Part shown: positions 18,888-27,332 of the stretch, piece by piece
Layout of the letters: every line of letters starts with the position of its first letter
How positions within the stretch are numbered: position 1 is the first letter of the stretch
From: Methylobacterium phyllostachyos
GTDB taxonomy: Bacteria > Pseudomonadota > Alphaproteobacteria > Rhizobiales > Beijerinckiaceae
DNA: 64,000 nt
Direction: 5' to 3'
NCBI RefSeq assembly: GCF_900103445.1
Contig: NZ_FNHS01000004.1
Location: 124,001-188,000 of the forward strand
Program-made: the position numbers and the translations under genes
The notes under the pieces: generated by a model
What the model was told of the DNA's origin: nothing
Seen by the model: the letters and a program-made list of their open reading frames with translations, nothing else
Databases searched by the model: none

Positions 18888-19307
18888 ATGTCCAAGCAGA
18901 CCTCAATCCTCCTGTCCGCCGAGAACACCGGCAAACTCTCGCTGGCGCTCTACGCCATCAGGGGCCGCGCGAAAGTTTTCCCATCGGCATTCGAACTCGT
19001 CGCCGCTGCTGAGCGTGCAGAAAAGCGCCTGTCGAACGCGGGCGTCGCTCTCTCGAAGCGGGCCGGATGCCACTACGCATACCGCGAGGCCGGCCCGATG
19101 GCGAAAAGCTACAAATACCGGAAGACCGTCGTCTCGTACTCACTCAAGCGCACCGCCAAGGGCTGGGTCGTCGTCAACGCCGGCAATGAGAATGTCTCCC
19201 CGAAGCAGGCTGTCATCGACCGGATCGACCTCACCGCAAGGGCAAAGGAAGCGGTCCTCCGGGCCGCGATGTCGGGATTCGGAGAGATCCCCGCCAAGGC
19301 CGCGTGA
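18888..19307 (+). CDS. Hypothetical protein, first gene of the AAA+ block
   Basis: A 139-residue protein with AAAGGA before its ATG. It is mixed alpha/beta in composition with many Lys/Arg/Ala. Segments such as GCHYAYREAGPMAKSYKYRKT and GWVVVNAGNENVSPKQAVIDRIDL look like genuine folded protein sequence. No domain is recognised. It is followed on the same strand by four to five further genes around the AAA+ metalloprotease-like protein, which suggests a shared transcript. Confidence 0.6.
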   Translation: MSKQTSILLSAENTGKLSLALYAIRGRAKVFPSAFELVAAAERAEKRLSNAGVALSKRAGCHYAYREAGPMAKSYKYRKTVVSYSLKRTAKGWVVVNAGNENVSPKQAVIDRIDLTARAKEAVLRAAMSGFGEIPAKAA

Positions 19308-19381
19308 CGCTCCAGCAGCACGAAACTCGTACACAAGGGCGGTCCCAGCCGGGATCGCCCTTTCGCATGCCGGGAGCCCCT

Positions 19382-19960
19382 ATGCCGCGTCTCATCCTCC
19401 GCCCCATGCCCCAGCCTCCCCAGGGCGCCTGCATCGGCACGTTTGATGGCGAGCCGCTGACGCTCGTCGGGCGGGACTACCTCGTCGGCGACCGGGTCAT
19501 CGCGCAGGCGGACATCGGCGAGGATCTCGTCGAGGCTGTGGACGACGCCGCGACGAGGGTGCTCGGACACGAGTGGGTTACCGGTTTAGCGCGCTTGATG
19601 CAGATCAACCGGCGGAGCACAAGCAAGGACAGGATCGCGAAGTCGGGTCTACCCGAGTACACGCTGCTGTTCCTAGGCGAGGCCGCGGCACACGCTCATC
19701 CTCGCGCCCTTGGGCACGCCCTGCTGTGCGCCGTGGAGCTCCAGGAGGCATACACGACCGCCACGCACAAGAGCGGTCGACCGGCCGCCGTCGACATCGT
19801 CGAACGAAACTTGGCGACCGCGGCGACGTACCGGCGAGCCCTTCACGTGCTCGACGAGGTCCTGGCCGAGCGCGAAGCATTCCGGCGCCGGAGGGAGGCT
19901 GCCGAAGCGGAATGGAGCGGGCCCAGGGATAGCTGGCGCCAGCCCTTAACCGACGAGTAA
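19382..19960 (+). CDS. Hypothetical protein upstream of the AAA+ protein
   Basis: A 192-residue protein; the ATG at 19382 with GGGAG upstream is preferred. The N-terminal part contains a strand-rich segment (IGTFDGEPLTLVGRDYLVGDRV). The C-terminal half is helical and charged, with a predicted coiled coil near the end (LDEVLAEREAFRRRREAAEAE). No family recognised. It lies 74 bases before the AAA+ gene in the same orientation, so a linked role is possible. Confidence 0.6.
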   Translation: MPRLILRPMPQPPQGACIGTFDGEPLTLVGRDYLVGDRVIAQADIGEDLVEAVDDAATRVLGHEWVTGLARLMQINRRSTSKDRIAKSGLPEYTLLFLGEAAAHAHPRALGHALLCAVELQEAYTTATHKSGRPAAVDIVERNLATAATYRRALHVLDEVLAEREAFRRRREAAEAEWSGPRDSWRQPLTDE

Positions 19961-20033
19961 CGAGTCTCCTGCTATCACGGTCTCTGAGCTGCGCCTGCGG
20001 AACGTCCGAGGCGACTGGCCATGGAGACCGAAC

Positions 20034-22622
20034 ATGACGAAGCGCCCCCCCGTTCTCGGGGCACCCCCGACCCTGGGCGATATCCTGTGCGGCGCAATCC
20101 CCCACTGCGGCTCTGCACACCGTGACATCCAGGCATACCTCGACCACACTTGGCCGAACCTAAAGATCGGCGACCGGAAGGGCCTGTGGGAGGACCTCGG
20201 CGGGTCGTGGACCATGGTCGAGCTCCTCGAAGGGCTGCGCGTCGCGGCCACGAAAGCGGTCCACCACAGGACCGAGGTCAGGTACGATTCCGCAGTATTC
20301 GAGGATCAGCTTCTTCATTCATGGAAAGAGCTTCGCCGTCTACTCGACGGACGCCCGGCCGAGGATATCGAACTCGCCAGCCTCTACGGCGTCCCCAGCC
20401 CGCTCGACGAGTTGCGAGACCGGGAGACGGCGCTCCTCGCCATGATGGGCCAACCGGCCGCCGCCGAGGCGCTGCCCGAGGTCGTGTGGTGGTACGCTCG
20501 CAATGCCAGGCCGGACGCCGGGCTGGCCGAGCTCACCGCCACCGCACTCGGCTCCGGGCTGGCAGAATGCGGCCGCGCCCCCCAAACGATTGCCGGGACA
20601 CAACTCGTCGACATCCTCGGACAATGGCGGGAAACCGGCATGGCCAGCATCGCCGAGGCCGCCCGTCTCGCCCGGGCCCCGATCCGTGACGCCGTCGCGG
20701 AGGCTCTCGCGGAGCGGAGGGCGCCCGAAGATACGCACGCGTCTGACGACGATGAGGACGATGTAATCGCCGGCTCCCCCGTCACGACCACTGCCAGCCG
20801 TCAGCTAATCCGCACGCTCGACGCCGTGCCGGGCCTGCGGCAGGCTATGACGGAGCGCGGCGTTGTCGTCGTCATCGACGTCCCGGACCGGCTGACGCTG
20901 GCCGCCATCGACGGGATGACGTTCACCGCGATGGGCCTCCATAATTGCCGGCGCGCCATCTACCACGAGGCTCCCAAGGGAACCGCCGATCGCGAGAAGC
21001 GCCCCAAGGAAATCTACTCTGCCCTTCGCTTCCCGGCGCCCCTGCTGTGCCTGTCCCCGGATGCGAACTCCTGCCTCCCGCCCGTCGCACTCCAGGCAGC
21101 CGAGCACCGGCTGACGCTGGCCGCCATCGACGCGGGCGACCTGGCGACCGTCATCCGCGCGGAGACGGGCCAGCCCCTCTCGGCGTCGGAGCGCGCCGGC
21201 CTCGCCGATCTTCATGTGACGGCGGAGCACCTCGCCATCGCGGTGCGTCCCCGGCGCACGGCCGCAGCCATCGTCGCCGAGCTCCGGCGGCTGACGGCGC
21301 CCCCCGTCGCCACGGGCCGCGGGCGGGACCTTACCCTCGACGACCTGCACGGCGCCCGGGAAGCGGTCGCTTGGTGCCGCTCGACCATTCGCGACCTGGA
21401 GGGGTGGCGGGCGGGCGCACCCTGGTCGACGGTCTCGAACGGCGCGCTGATGTACGGGCCCCCGGGCACGGGCAAGACGCTCATCGCCCAGGCCTTCGCC
21501 GTGTCCGCCGAAATCCCCCTCGTGACAGGGTCGCTGCCCCTCTGGCAATCGACGGACGCGGCGCACCTCGGGACGACCCTGAAGGCGATGCGCAACACGT
21601 TCGACGAGGCCCGGTCCAAGGCGGCCGGCCGCCGCGGGTGCGTGCTCCTCATTGACGAGATCGATGCCTTCCCGGACCGGCGCGGCGTGCGACACGATCA
21701 CTCCGACTACGTTGTAGAAGTCGTGAACGCCCTGCTCGAACAGCTCGATGGGGCGACCGGCCGCGAGGGCGTCATCGTCATCGGGACGACGAACGACCAC
21801 CAGCGCGTGGACCCGGCCATCCGGCGACCGGGCCGCCTCGGCAAGGTCATCGAGATCGGGCTGCCGGACGTCGAGGAGCGCGTCGCGATGATCCGCGTCC
21901 GCCTCGGCGACGACCTGCCGGGTGCGGACCTGCTGCCGGTCGCCTGGCGTACCGAGCGGTACACCGGGGCGATGATCGAGGCCTTGGTCGAGGACGCCCG
22001 CCGCCGGGCCCGCCACGCCGACCGGGCACTGGTGCTCGACGATCTGCTCGCCGTCGCCGGCGCCCGGGACGAGGGCGTGTCCGCCGACACGCTCGACAGG
22101 ACCGCCGTCCACGAGGCCGGGCACGCGTTGCTGGCGACGCTGGACGACCCGTCGGCCGATATGGTTGTCGCCCTGCAGGCCGGCGAGGGCATGGGGGGCT
22201 GGGTCATGCTCGGAGGGGCCGCCCGGGGCGTCTGGACGCGTGCCCAGGCCGAGGCCCGTATCCGGCTCATGCTCGCCGGGCGAGCGGCAGAGGACATGCT
22301 CCTCGATGCGCCGAGCTCGGGGGCCTCCCGTGACCTGGCGCAGGCGACCAGCATGGTCCTGGAGATGACGACCGAGTGGGGGCTCGGCGACCGCGGCCTC
22401 GTCGCCGCCAGGATGGACCCTGCCACCGCAATGGCGACGGACCCGATGCTGCGCCGGGAGGTCCAGGAGACGCTGGACCGTCTGTACACGGAGACTACCG
22501 AAACCGTGCGCCGACATGCGGGGGCGGTCCGGCGCATCGCGGACGCCCTCGTGGAGCAGCGCCGTCTCGACGGGCGGCAGGTGGCCCTGCTCCTCGCCGA
22601 GCCGTCGGTCCGCCGGCACTGA
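20034..22622 (+). CDS. Soluble AAA+ ATPase fused to FtsH-like M41 metallopeptidase domain
   Basis: An 862-residue protein. The first ~400 residues have no recognised domain and no membrane helix. The AAA+ module shows Walker A GPPGTGKT (about 475-482), Walker B VLLIDEIDAFPD (about 536) and the arginine-finger region RRPGRLGKV. After the lid comes an M41-type peptidase with zinc motif HEAGH (about 692) and the downstream acidic ligand region SSGASRDLAQAT (about 762), arranged exactly as in FtsH. FtsH proteins have membrane helices before the AAA domain; here they are replaced by the unknown N-terminus. It is predicted to unfold and degrade proteins in the cytosol. GGAG precedes the ATG. Confidence 0.82.
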   Translation: MTKRPPVLGAPPTLGDILCGAIPHCGSAHRDIQAYLDHTWPNLKIGDRKGLWEDLGGSWTMVELLEGLRVAATKAVHHRTEVRYDSAVFEDQLLHSWKELRRLLDGRPAEDIELASLYGVPSPLDELRDRETALLAMMGQPAAAEALPEVVWWYARNARPDAGLAELTATALGSGLAECGRAPQTIAGTQLVDILGQWRETGMASIAEAARLARAPIRDAVAEALAERRAPEDTHASDDDEDDVIAGSPVTTTASRQLIRTLDAVPGLRQAMTERGVVVVIDVPDRLTLAAIDGMTFTAMGLHNCRRAIYHEAPKGTADREKRPKEIYSALRFPAPLLCLSPDANSCLPPVALQAAEHRLTLAAIDAGDLATVIRAETGQPLSASERAGLADLHVTAEHLAIAVRPRRTAAAIVAELRRLTAPPVATGRGRDLTLDDLHGAREAVAWCRSTIRDLEGWRAGAPWSTVSNGALMYGPPGTGKTLIAQAFAVSAEIPLVTGSLPLWQSTDAAHLGTTLKAMRNTFDEARSKAAGRRGCVLLIDEIDAFPDRRGVRHDHSDYVVEVVNALLEQLDGATGREGVIVIGTTNDHQRVDPAIRRPGRLGKVIEIGLPDVEERVAMIRVRLGDDLPGADLLPVAWRTERYTGAMIEALVEDARRRARHADRALVLDDLLAVAGARDEGVSADTLDRTAVHEAGHALLATLDDPSADMVVALQAGEGMGGWVMLGGAARGVWTRAQAEARIRLMLAGRAAEDMLLDAPSSGASRDLAQATSMVLEMTTEWGLGDRGLVAARMDPATAMATDPMLRREVQETLDRLYTETTETVRRHAGAVRRIADALVEQRRLDGRQVALLLAEPSVRRH

Positions 22623-22632
22623 GGGGGCGATC

Positions 22633-22869
22633 ATGCACGACACCCCCCACATCGTCCTCCGCCGCATCAGGCTGGCGTGGTCCTCGCGCCGCTCGTGCGG
22701 TCTGGTCGCCGCCGCGATGGGCATCCGCGTCGAGCGCGTGATCGCCCTCCAGGCCGAGGGGCGCCTCTCGCCGGAGGATGCCCTCAAGCACGCGCTGGAA
22801 GCGGAGGCCTTGGCGATCTGCCTACCGCCGCTGCCCGGCGCGGACACACGCCGGCTCGTGTCCCTCTGA
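22633..22869 (+). CDS. Small hypothetical protein
   Basis: A 78-residue protein that begins ten bases after the AAA+ stop, with GGGGG before the ATG. Mostly helical: RIRLAWSSRRSCGLVAAAMG, then EGRLSPEDALKHALEAEAL. The pattern of a short helix with MGIRVERVIALQAEGRLSPEDAL resembles a small helix-turn-helix-like or adaptor protein, but I cannot assign a family. Its TGA overlaps the next ATG. Confidence 0.55.
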   Translation: MHDTPHIVLRRIRLAWSSRRSCGLVAAAMGIRVERVIALQAEGRLSPEDALKHALEAEALAICLPPLPGADTRRLVSL

Positions 22870-23210
22870 TGCCCGCGGTCCAGGCGTACTGGAACCGGAC
22901 GCGCCGCCTCTGGAGCGTCCGTGCCGGCGGTCTCGTCGTCGCCTACGAGCAGACCCTGGCCCTCGCGGGATGCCGTCTCCACGCCGGCGAGAGCACCCGG
23001 CTCCGGTGCGTGCGGACCGGCGACCGCGACGTCCATGCCTGGATCGCGGGGGAGCTCGCCGACGAGGCCTGTTTGGAGGCCCTCGTGCGGATCGGCTACC
23101 GCCCGGCCGAGACCGGCTTCCGGCGCCGGGACACCGACCAGATCATCACCCGCGCCGAGCTCGTGCGGTTCGCCCCCGACGGCTCGGCGTGGGCCCTCAA
23201 TCCCCGCTGA
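22869..23210 (+). CDS. Small hypothetical protein
   Basis: A 113-residue protein whose ATG overlaps the previous stop (ATGA-type overlap), and whose own TGA overlaps the next in-frame ATG at 23210. It looks beta-rich (RRLWSVRAGGLVVAYEQT, CVRTGDRDVHAWIAGEL) and soluble. The overlaps show translational coupling with the AAA+ block. No family recognised. Confidence 0.55.
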   Translation: MPAVQAYWNRTRRLWSVRAGGLVVAYEQTLALAGCRLHAGESTRLRCVRTGDRDVHAWIAGELADEACLEALVRIGYRPAETGFRRRDTDQIITRAELVRFAPDGSAWALNPR

Positions 23211-23224
23211 TGGAGCCCCCAAGA

Positions 23225-23653
23225 ATGCGCGCCGCAATCCTTGCCCTCGTTCTCGCCAGTCCTTCCGTCGCCGCCGCCAATGATCTGTGGCCTACGTTCG
23301 ATAGCGGCTGGCGCTGGGCCCTGACCGAGCCGGCCCCGGGAGGCCTCCGCCGGTTCGGTTACATCGACGCAGAGCCCGCCGGCCCGTCCACGTGGAGGGT
23401 CCGCGTCGAGTGCGGGATTGAGGATCCTCGCACCGGGCGCGTCGTCCGCCGGGTCGTGGGGACCGGTCAGTCGACCAGGGCGCGGATGCCTGGGTTCGGC
23501 GGCCGCTTCGAGTTGCCGGACGGACGGTTCGGGAGCTTCATCGTCACCCAGGACGCGACCGAGCCCGAAAACCTCGACCTCTACGGGGAGTTCGACGAGG
23601 GGGTGCCGGAGTGCCCGAGGCGTGGCCGCGGCGCGCTATCGTCGGGGGACTGA
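23225..23653 (+). CDS. Secreted hypothetical protein, last gene of the AAA+ block
   Basis: A 142-residue protein from the ATG at 23225, with GGAG ten bases upstream; an ATG at 23210 would add five residues. A Sec signal peptide (LALVLASPSVAAA) precedes NDLWPTFDSGWRWAL. The mature part is beta-rich with two cysteines. It is odd as an exported member of an otherwise cytosolic block. No family is recognised. Its 3' end meets the reverse-strand ParB-like remnant. Confidence 0.55.
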   Translation: MRAAILALVLASPSVAAANDLWPTFDSGWRWALTEPAPGGLRRFGYIDAEPAGPSTWRVRVECGIEDPRTGRVVRRVVGTGQSTRARMPGFGGRFELPDGRFGSFIVTQDATEPENLDLYGEFDEGVPECPRRGRGALSSGD

Positions 23654-24218
23654 TCGCCTACGCACTGCAGGGCGGTCACGAGCGTGTCCCTGCCGTAAAT
23701 CTTCAGGAACTCGGCGAGGGTCGCGACGGACATGGTCTACCCCGGGGCCTGCTTGGCGGTCGGTACCGCGTAGGCGAGGACCTCCGCCTTGGCGCAGGCG
23801 TAGGCCTCCTCGATGGCGAGGGCCTCGGAGTCACCGGCGGCGACCGATGCGCGGTGCATGGTCTGCCGTTTCATTCGGGTGGTGGACCCGTTGATGGCCT
23901 TAACGCGTCGGCCTGCTCGGACGCGGGGAGGATCATCACCTGGCAGGGGACGGTCTCGATGCCGACGAGCGCGGCCGCGGTGGTGCGGTGCTAGCCATCG
24001 ATGATAGCGAACAGGCCGCCCTCGGCGGGCGTGATGACAACCAGGGCGAAAAGGGCCCAGCAGAAGTTGTCGGCGATCTTTGCGATGTTGCGTTCGCCCT
24101 CACCGCGGATAGAGCGCTCGTATGGTGCAGGGATGGCCGGCATCAGACTCTCCGCCGCGGTCGTGGGTCTCTCCTCACCCGGCCGTTCTGAGCTGGCTTC
24201 CCGGGACTTCCTAGACAT
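23641..24218 (-). pseudogene. ParB-like nuclease domain gene, broken by stops and a frameshift
   Basis: The first 75 codons (from ATG 24218) end in VITPAEGGLFAIIDG followed by TAG and then HRTTAAALVG. ParB/Srx-fold proteins have DGQHR here, so CAG has become TAG. Reading on gives GIETVPCQVMILPASEQADAL, then a one-base shift near 23,900 leads into AINGSTTRMKRQT and EALAIEEAYACAKAEVLAYA. A second in-frame TAG before TMSVATLAEFLKIYGRD follows, to about 23,645. Together these describe a roughly 190-residue ParB-like plasmid/element protein that is no longer intact. Confidence 0.72.
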
Positions 24219-24277
24219 GGGTACGATCCGGCGCAGTCGCGTTGGAAACTTTCCAGGCCGAGTGCTTCAATGTCGGC

Positions 24278-24676
24278 ATGATCCCTACGCCCAACACTGA
24301 CACGTACGAGAATGCCGCGGCCCGCACGGCCCGACAGCGCCGCGACGCCGCGGACCGCGCCCGCGAGCACCGGGTGCGGCAGCGTGCCGAGCTTGAAGGC
24401 CTGCGCGCCCGGGTCGCCGAACTCGAACCCCTCGTGGCCCACGCCACAGTCGATGCGCTGATCGTGGCAGGCCTCGCCCGGGCCATCGCTCGCGCGCCGA
24501 ACTATCGAACCGAGGCGCCCGTCGCAGGCTTCGTGCGAGTCGCGGAAATCCTCGATCAGTGCGGCAAGGCCGGGAGGGCGGCCAGTGGCGATTATGCGGA
24601 ATGCACTTACGCCGCCGGGTGCCGTATCCAAGCCGCGGTCCGACAGTTCGCCCCCGCCAGGCGACAAACTTCGTGA
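24278..24676 (+). CDS. Hypothetical coiled-coil protein
   Basis: A 132-residue protein from the ATG at 24278; an in-frame ATG at 24242 adds 12 residues. Residues 15-55 are strongly charged with leucines at heptad spacing (QRAELEGLRARVAELEPLVAH), a leucine-zipper-like coiled coil. The rest is helical with three cysteines. It is divergent from the ParB-like remnant. This could be a small DNA-binding or structural protein of the element; no family recognised. Confidence 0.5.
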   Translation: MIPTPNTDTYENAAARTARQRRDAADRAREHRVRQRAELEGLRARVAELEPLVAHATVDALIVAGLARAIARAPNYRTEAPVAGFVRVAEILDQCGKAGRAASGDYAECTYAAGCRIQAAVRQFAPARRQTS

Positions 24677-25304
24677 AATGTCGGCTGCTCGCGCATCGCC
24701 TCCTTTGCTACTTTCGACGCGGTCGAGATGTCCCGAGCCTCCGCGCGCGCCCGTGCCCAATTCCAGGCAACGTGGTCCCGGCTCAGGCGCGCCGCACGAC
24801 CACGCTGTTCCGAACTAGCACCCGTCCGACCGTAACGCCGTTCGCGCCCCACCGCGGGCCCGGGTAGCCATAGACTGCGAGGAAGGCGGAAATGGCCCGG
24901 AGCGCGCCCAAGGCGTCCCGATTTTTTCAGGCCATCCAGCACCTTCTCCAGGCCGGAGACCCTGTCTGCGAAGCGTCGGACCGCGTGCCGGATCACTTGG
25001 TCACGGTACCCGCTGGATCGGTCATGAACGACGCTATCCGGCGGCGGCGACGGGTCGACGGGCGGGGCGAAGGCAAGGGCGGCGGACACGGCGAGGGCTC
25101 CTGACACGGTCAGGAGAGGGTACGCGCGTCGGGGCCGCGACGGGAGAGAGGCGGGACGCAGACTTGCCCCTCGTGGTCCCGAAACGAAGACGCCCCTCGC
25201 GGCGGAGCCGGCGCGGGGCGTCATACACCTGTGGTGCAGGGGCCCGTCTCAGGACCTCAACACGCTACCCCGATGGCGATGGATCCACAACGGTGAACGC
25301 AACG
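24677..25304. other. 628-base region with no secure gene
   Basis: A reverse frame from 25224 has a signal-peptide-like segment (LLTVSGALAVSAALAFAPP) followed by charged helical sequence (IRHAVRRFADRVSGLEKVL), so it might be a real exported protein. Its second half is atypical, and it has no clear ribosome-binding site. I do not call it. A hairpin at 25189-25222 is listed separately. Confidence 0.4.
25189..25222. terminator. GC-rich hairpin, candidate terminator
   Basis: A perfect 8-bp inverted repeat (GACGCCCC / GGGGCGTC) around an 18-base GC-rich loop. It lies about 80 bases beyond the stop of the reverse-strand polymerase-like gene and could terminate its transcript. No T-run. Confidence 0.4.
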
Positions 25305-27332
25305 TCAGGGGCCCACGTCCGCAGGGGGAAGAGACCGAGCCAGGGAGGCGAGGCCAGACGGTCGGTAAGCGGCTGAGGGGACGGAGCGAAGGGCGGCGAG
25401 GAATGCCGGGAACGGAGGGCGGCGACCGGGATGGGGGCTAAGCGGCCCGGAGGGGCCACGGGCAGGGAGGAGCGGCACGATAGGACGGAAGGAGCCCAAG
25501 GTCTCCACCAGGGGAGCACCCGCGGTCCCGGAGGAAGGGCGCCGGACCTCAGGAGAGGGGGAGACTACAGGAGCCGCCAGGGAGGAGCTTGAAGTCTCCA
25601 GGGATGGTTCCCGCAGTTCCGGAAGGAAGCCGACTACCGGCTCCGCCAGGAAGGCACCCAAGGGCTCGGGGAAGACCCCCATGACCTCCGGAGAAAGGCA
25701 GGCCGCCGGCTCCAGGGAGAAGGTACCCACGGGTCCCAGGGAAGCCCCCCAGGTCGCAGGCAGGGGAACGACCACCGGCTCCGCCGGGGAGGCGCCCAAG
25801 GAACCCAGCGAGGCATCCCGGCCTACCGGGAGGGACGAACCCACCGGCTCCGCCTCGAAGGCTTCCACGGGCTCCTCAGCGGGGACCCCAGCCAGAGAGG
25901 GGGCACTTTGTAAGACGGTTCGGATCGAAGTACCTGAAGACGTTGACTTAACGGCGGCAAGTGTCTCGTCCAGAACGGACGCCATGACGCCCTCCACGAA
26001 TCCGCCCTTCGAAGCCGGCACCATAAAGGAGTCGTGGACCGGCAGGCACGGGACGAAAGCCCTCCGGCAGGCCTTCATGACCGCACCGGCCATGTTACTG
26101 TCGATGGCCATCAGCCGCACCCCAGCGTCGGACCCGAACAGGTGCGCGACGCGGGGGTTCGCTTCCTTGATAGCGTCGAGGATGCGGGCCGTCTGCCGGT
26201 AGCCGTACCGCCAGACCGGCTCGCCGTTGTCATCCTTCTCCTTAGCCTTCTTCATCAGGCCGCCGATGGCCGACGCCGTCGTCGGGGCGTTGACGTATGT
26301 GTTGAAGGCGAGCTTCCCCGCTGGCCGGGGCCAGTAGCCTGTCGTGTAGGGGTCGTGCGCGAGGGCGTGCCCGCACATGGCGTAGAGCAGCGTCGGGTGG
26401 AGCCAGTGGAAGTCCGGCTCGACGATGAGCTCCTTGTTGATGAGCATCTCCGACCTGCGAGCTTTCGGAAGCTGCTGCCAGTACCCGTAGTAGCGACCGT
26501 GGAGGTCGAAAGTCCCGCGAGAGAAGATACGGACGACGAAGGGCGTGGGCGTTGGCAGCGTGCAGGCCCAGGTCTCCGAGCCGTCGGCGCGCACCTTCCG
26601 TGCGCGGAGGTGGTAGTCGGACCGGCGCCAGTTGGCCGGGTCGGCGGCCGGGTCGACCGTGAGGCGGATGCCGGTCAAGCCGGCGTTCACCTCGTCAACT
26701 CCGCGACGGAGGCGGAGCACGCGGTCGGTCCGCGGCAAGGCCATAGGACGGTCGTCCAGGTCATTCAGGATGATGGGCGAGGTCGGGCCAACATGGGCCA
26801 GCTTGATGCCCCGCAGGGTCTCAGCCATCTGCTCGGTCGCCCAGAATGTCGACTGTAGCCGGTCCCGCTCATCCGGGGCAAGATGCGCTCCCTGCTCGGC
26901 CTTGAAGTGGTGGATATGGCCGGCGACGTCGAGCGCGTCGACGAACGGCACGAGCCGAGCGTAGGACATGGGCGAGCCCTCGTAGCGCGCCTCAGCATAG
27001 AAATTTCGGTTCCGGCTGTAGCTGATGCGGCGGCCCTGGCCATCGTGCTCAACCATCGCCGCGGCGATGACGGAGGCACGGACGGCCCGGTCGGCGGCGG
27101 TACGGCCCGGCTGCATGCCGAGCATCTCCATGGCGGCCTGGTCGGCCCGCCACACGTAGGACAGGGGGGCATCATCCCCCTGCACGAAACGGCTCATGTA
27201 CCCGATCCCCGAGACGGTCTTGTCGGCTCGCCGGGGCACCACACCCGACGCGACAGCGACCATGCTCACCCGCGGAAGGGCCAGTGACCAGAGGTGTTTA
27301 GCCGTCGCCAGCGCCGACCCCATGCCGCCCAT
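25305..27332 (-). CDS. Polymerase-palm-like protein with repeat-containing C-terminal tail
   Basis: A 675-residue protein. I use the ATG at 27332 because GGGGAGG lies six bases upstream; the frame is open to 27395. Residues about 270-460 carry an ordered set of motifs: GRYYGYWQQLP, then IVEPDFHWLHPTLLYAM with an acidic residue in a motif-A-like position, AGKLAFNTYVNA, and AIDSNMAGAVM. PCLPVHDSFMVP follows, whose HDSF resembles motif C of family A DNA polymerases (HDE) and T7-type RNA polymerases (HDSF). From about residue 470 on the protein is a Pro/Ser/Leu-rich tail with 23-residue repeats. A template-dependent polymerase or a relic of one is inferred, not shown. It may belong to the element. 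Confidence 0.55.
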   Translation of the reverse strand: MGGMGSALATAKHLWSLALPRVSMVAVASGVVPRRADKTVSGIGYMSRFVQGDDAPLSYVWRADQAAMEMLGMQPGRTAADRAVRASVIAAAMVEHDGQGRRISYSRNRNFYAEARYEGSPMSYARLVPFVDALDVAGHIHHFKAEQGAHLAPDERDRLQSTFWATEQMAETLRGIKLAHVGPTSPIILNDLDDRPMALPRTDRVLRLRRGVDEVNAGLTGIRLTVDPAADPANWRRSDYHLRARKVRADGSETWACTLPTPTPFVVRIFSRGTFDLHGRYYGYWQQLPKARRSEMLINKELIVEPDFHWLHPTLLYAMCGHALAHDPYTTGYWPRPAGKLAFNTYVNAPTTASAIGGLMKKAKEKDDNGEPVWRYGYRQTARILDAIKEANPRVAHLFGSDAGVRLMAIDSNMAGAVMKACRRAFVPCLPVHDSFMVPASKGGFVEGVMASVLDETLAAVKSTSSGTSIRTVLQSAPSLAGVPAEEPVEAFEAEPVGSSLPVGRDASLGSLGASPAEPVVVPLPATWGASLGPVGTFSLEPAACLSPEVMGVFPEPLGAFLAEPVVGFLPELREPSLETSSSSLAAPVVSPSPEVRRPSSGTAGAPLVETLGSFRPIVPLLPARGPSGPLSPHPGRRPPFPAFLAALRSVPSAAYRPSGLASLARSLPPADVGP
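25499..25912. repeat. Degenerate tandem repeat, six units of 69 bp
   Basis: Units beginning near 25499, 25568, 25637, 25706, 25775 and 25844 share CCGGCTCCGCC-like starts at an exact 69-base spacing. They encode 23-residue units of the type EPV--LP---G-SLG-LG- in the tail of the polymerase-like protein. The exact spacing with diverged sequence points to old in-frame duplication. Confidence 0.8.

Noticed and set aside
20805..23237. Long open reverse frame opposite the AAA+ protease gene
   Set aside because: No motif or ribosome-binding site; the forward frame has Walker, HEAGH and GASRD motifs in order.
24607..25224. Reverse frame with a signal-peptide-like segment
   Set aside because: The second half looks like non-coding high-GC sequence, it overlaps the better supported forward coiled-coil gene, and no ribosome-binding site is visible. 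Left as unassigned.
25499..25912. 69-bp repeats as a CRISPR array
   Set aside because: The units are diverged along their whole length, lie inside a coding frame, and show no identical repeats separated by unique spacers. No cas gene is present.
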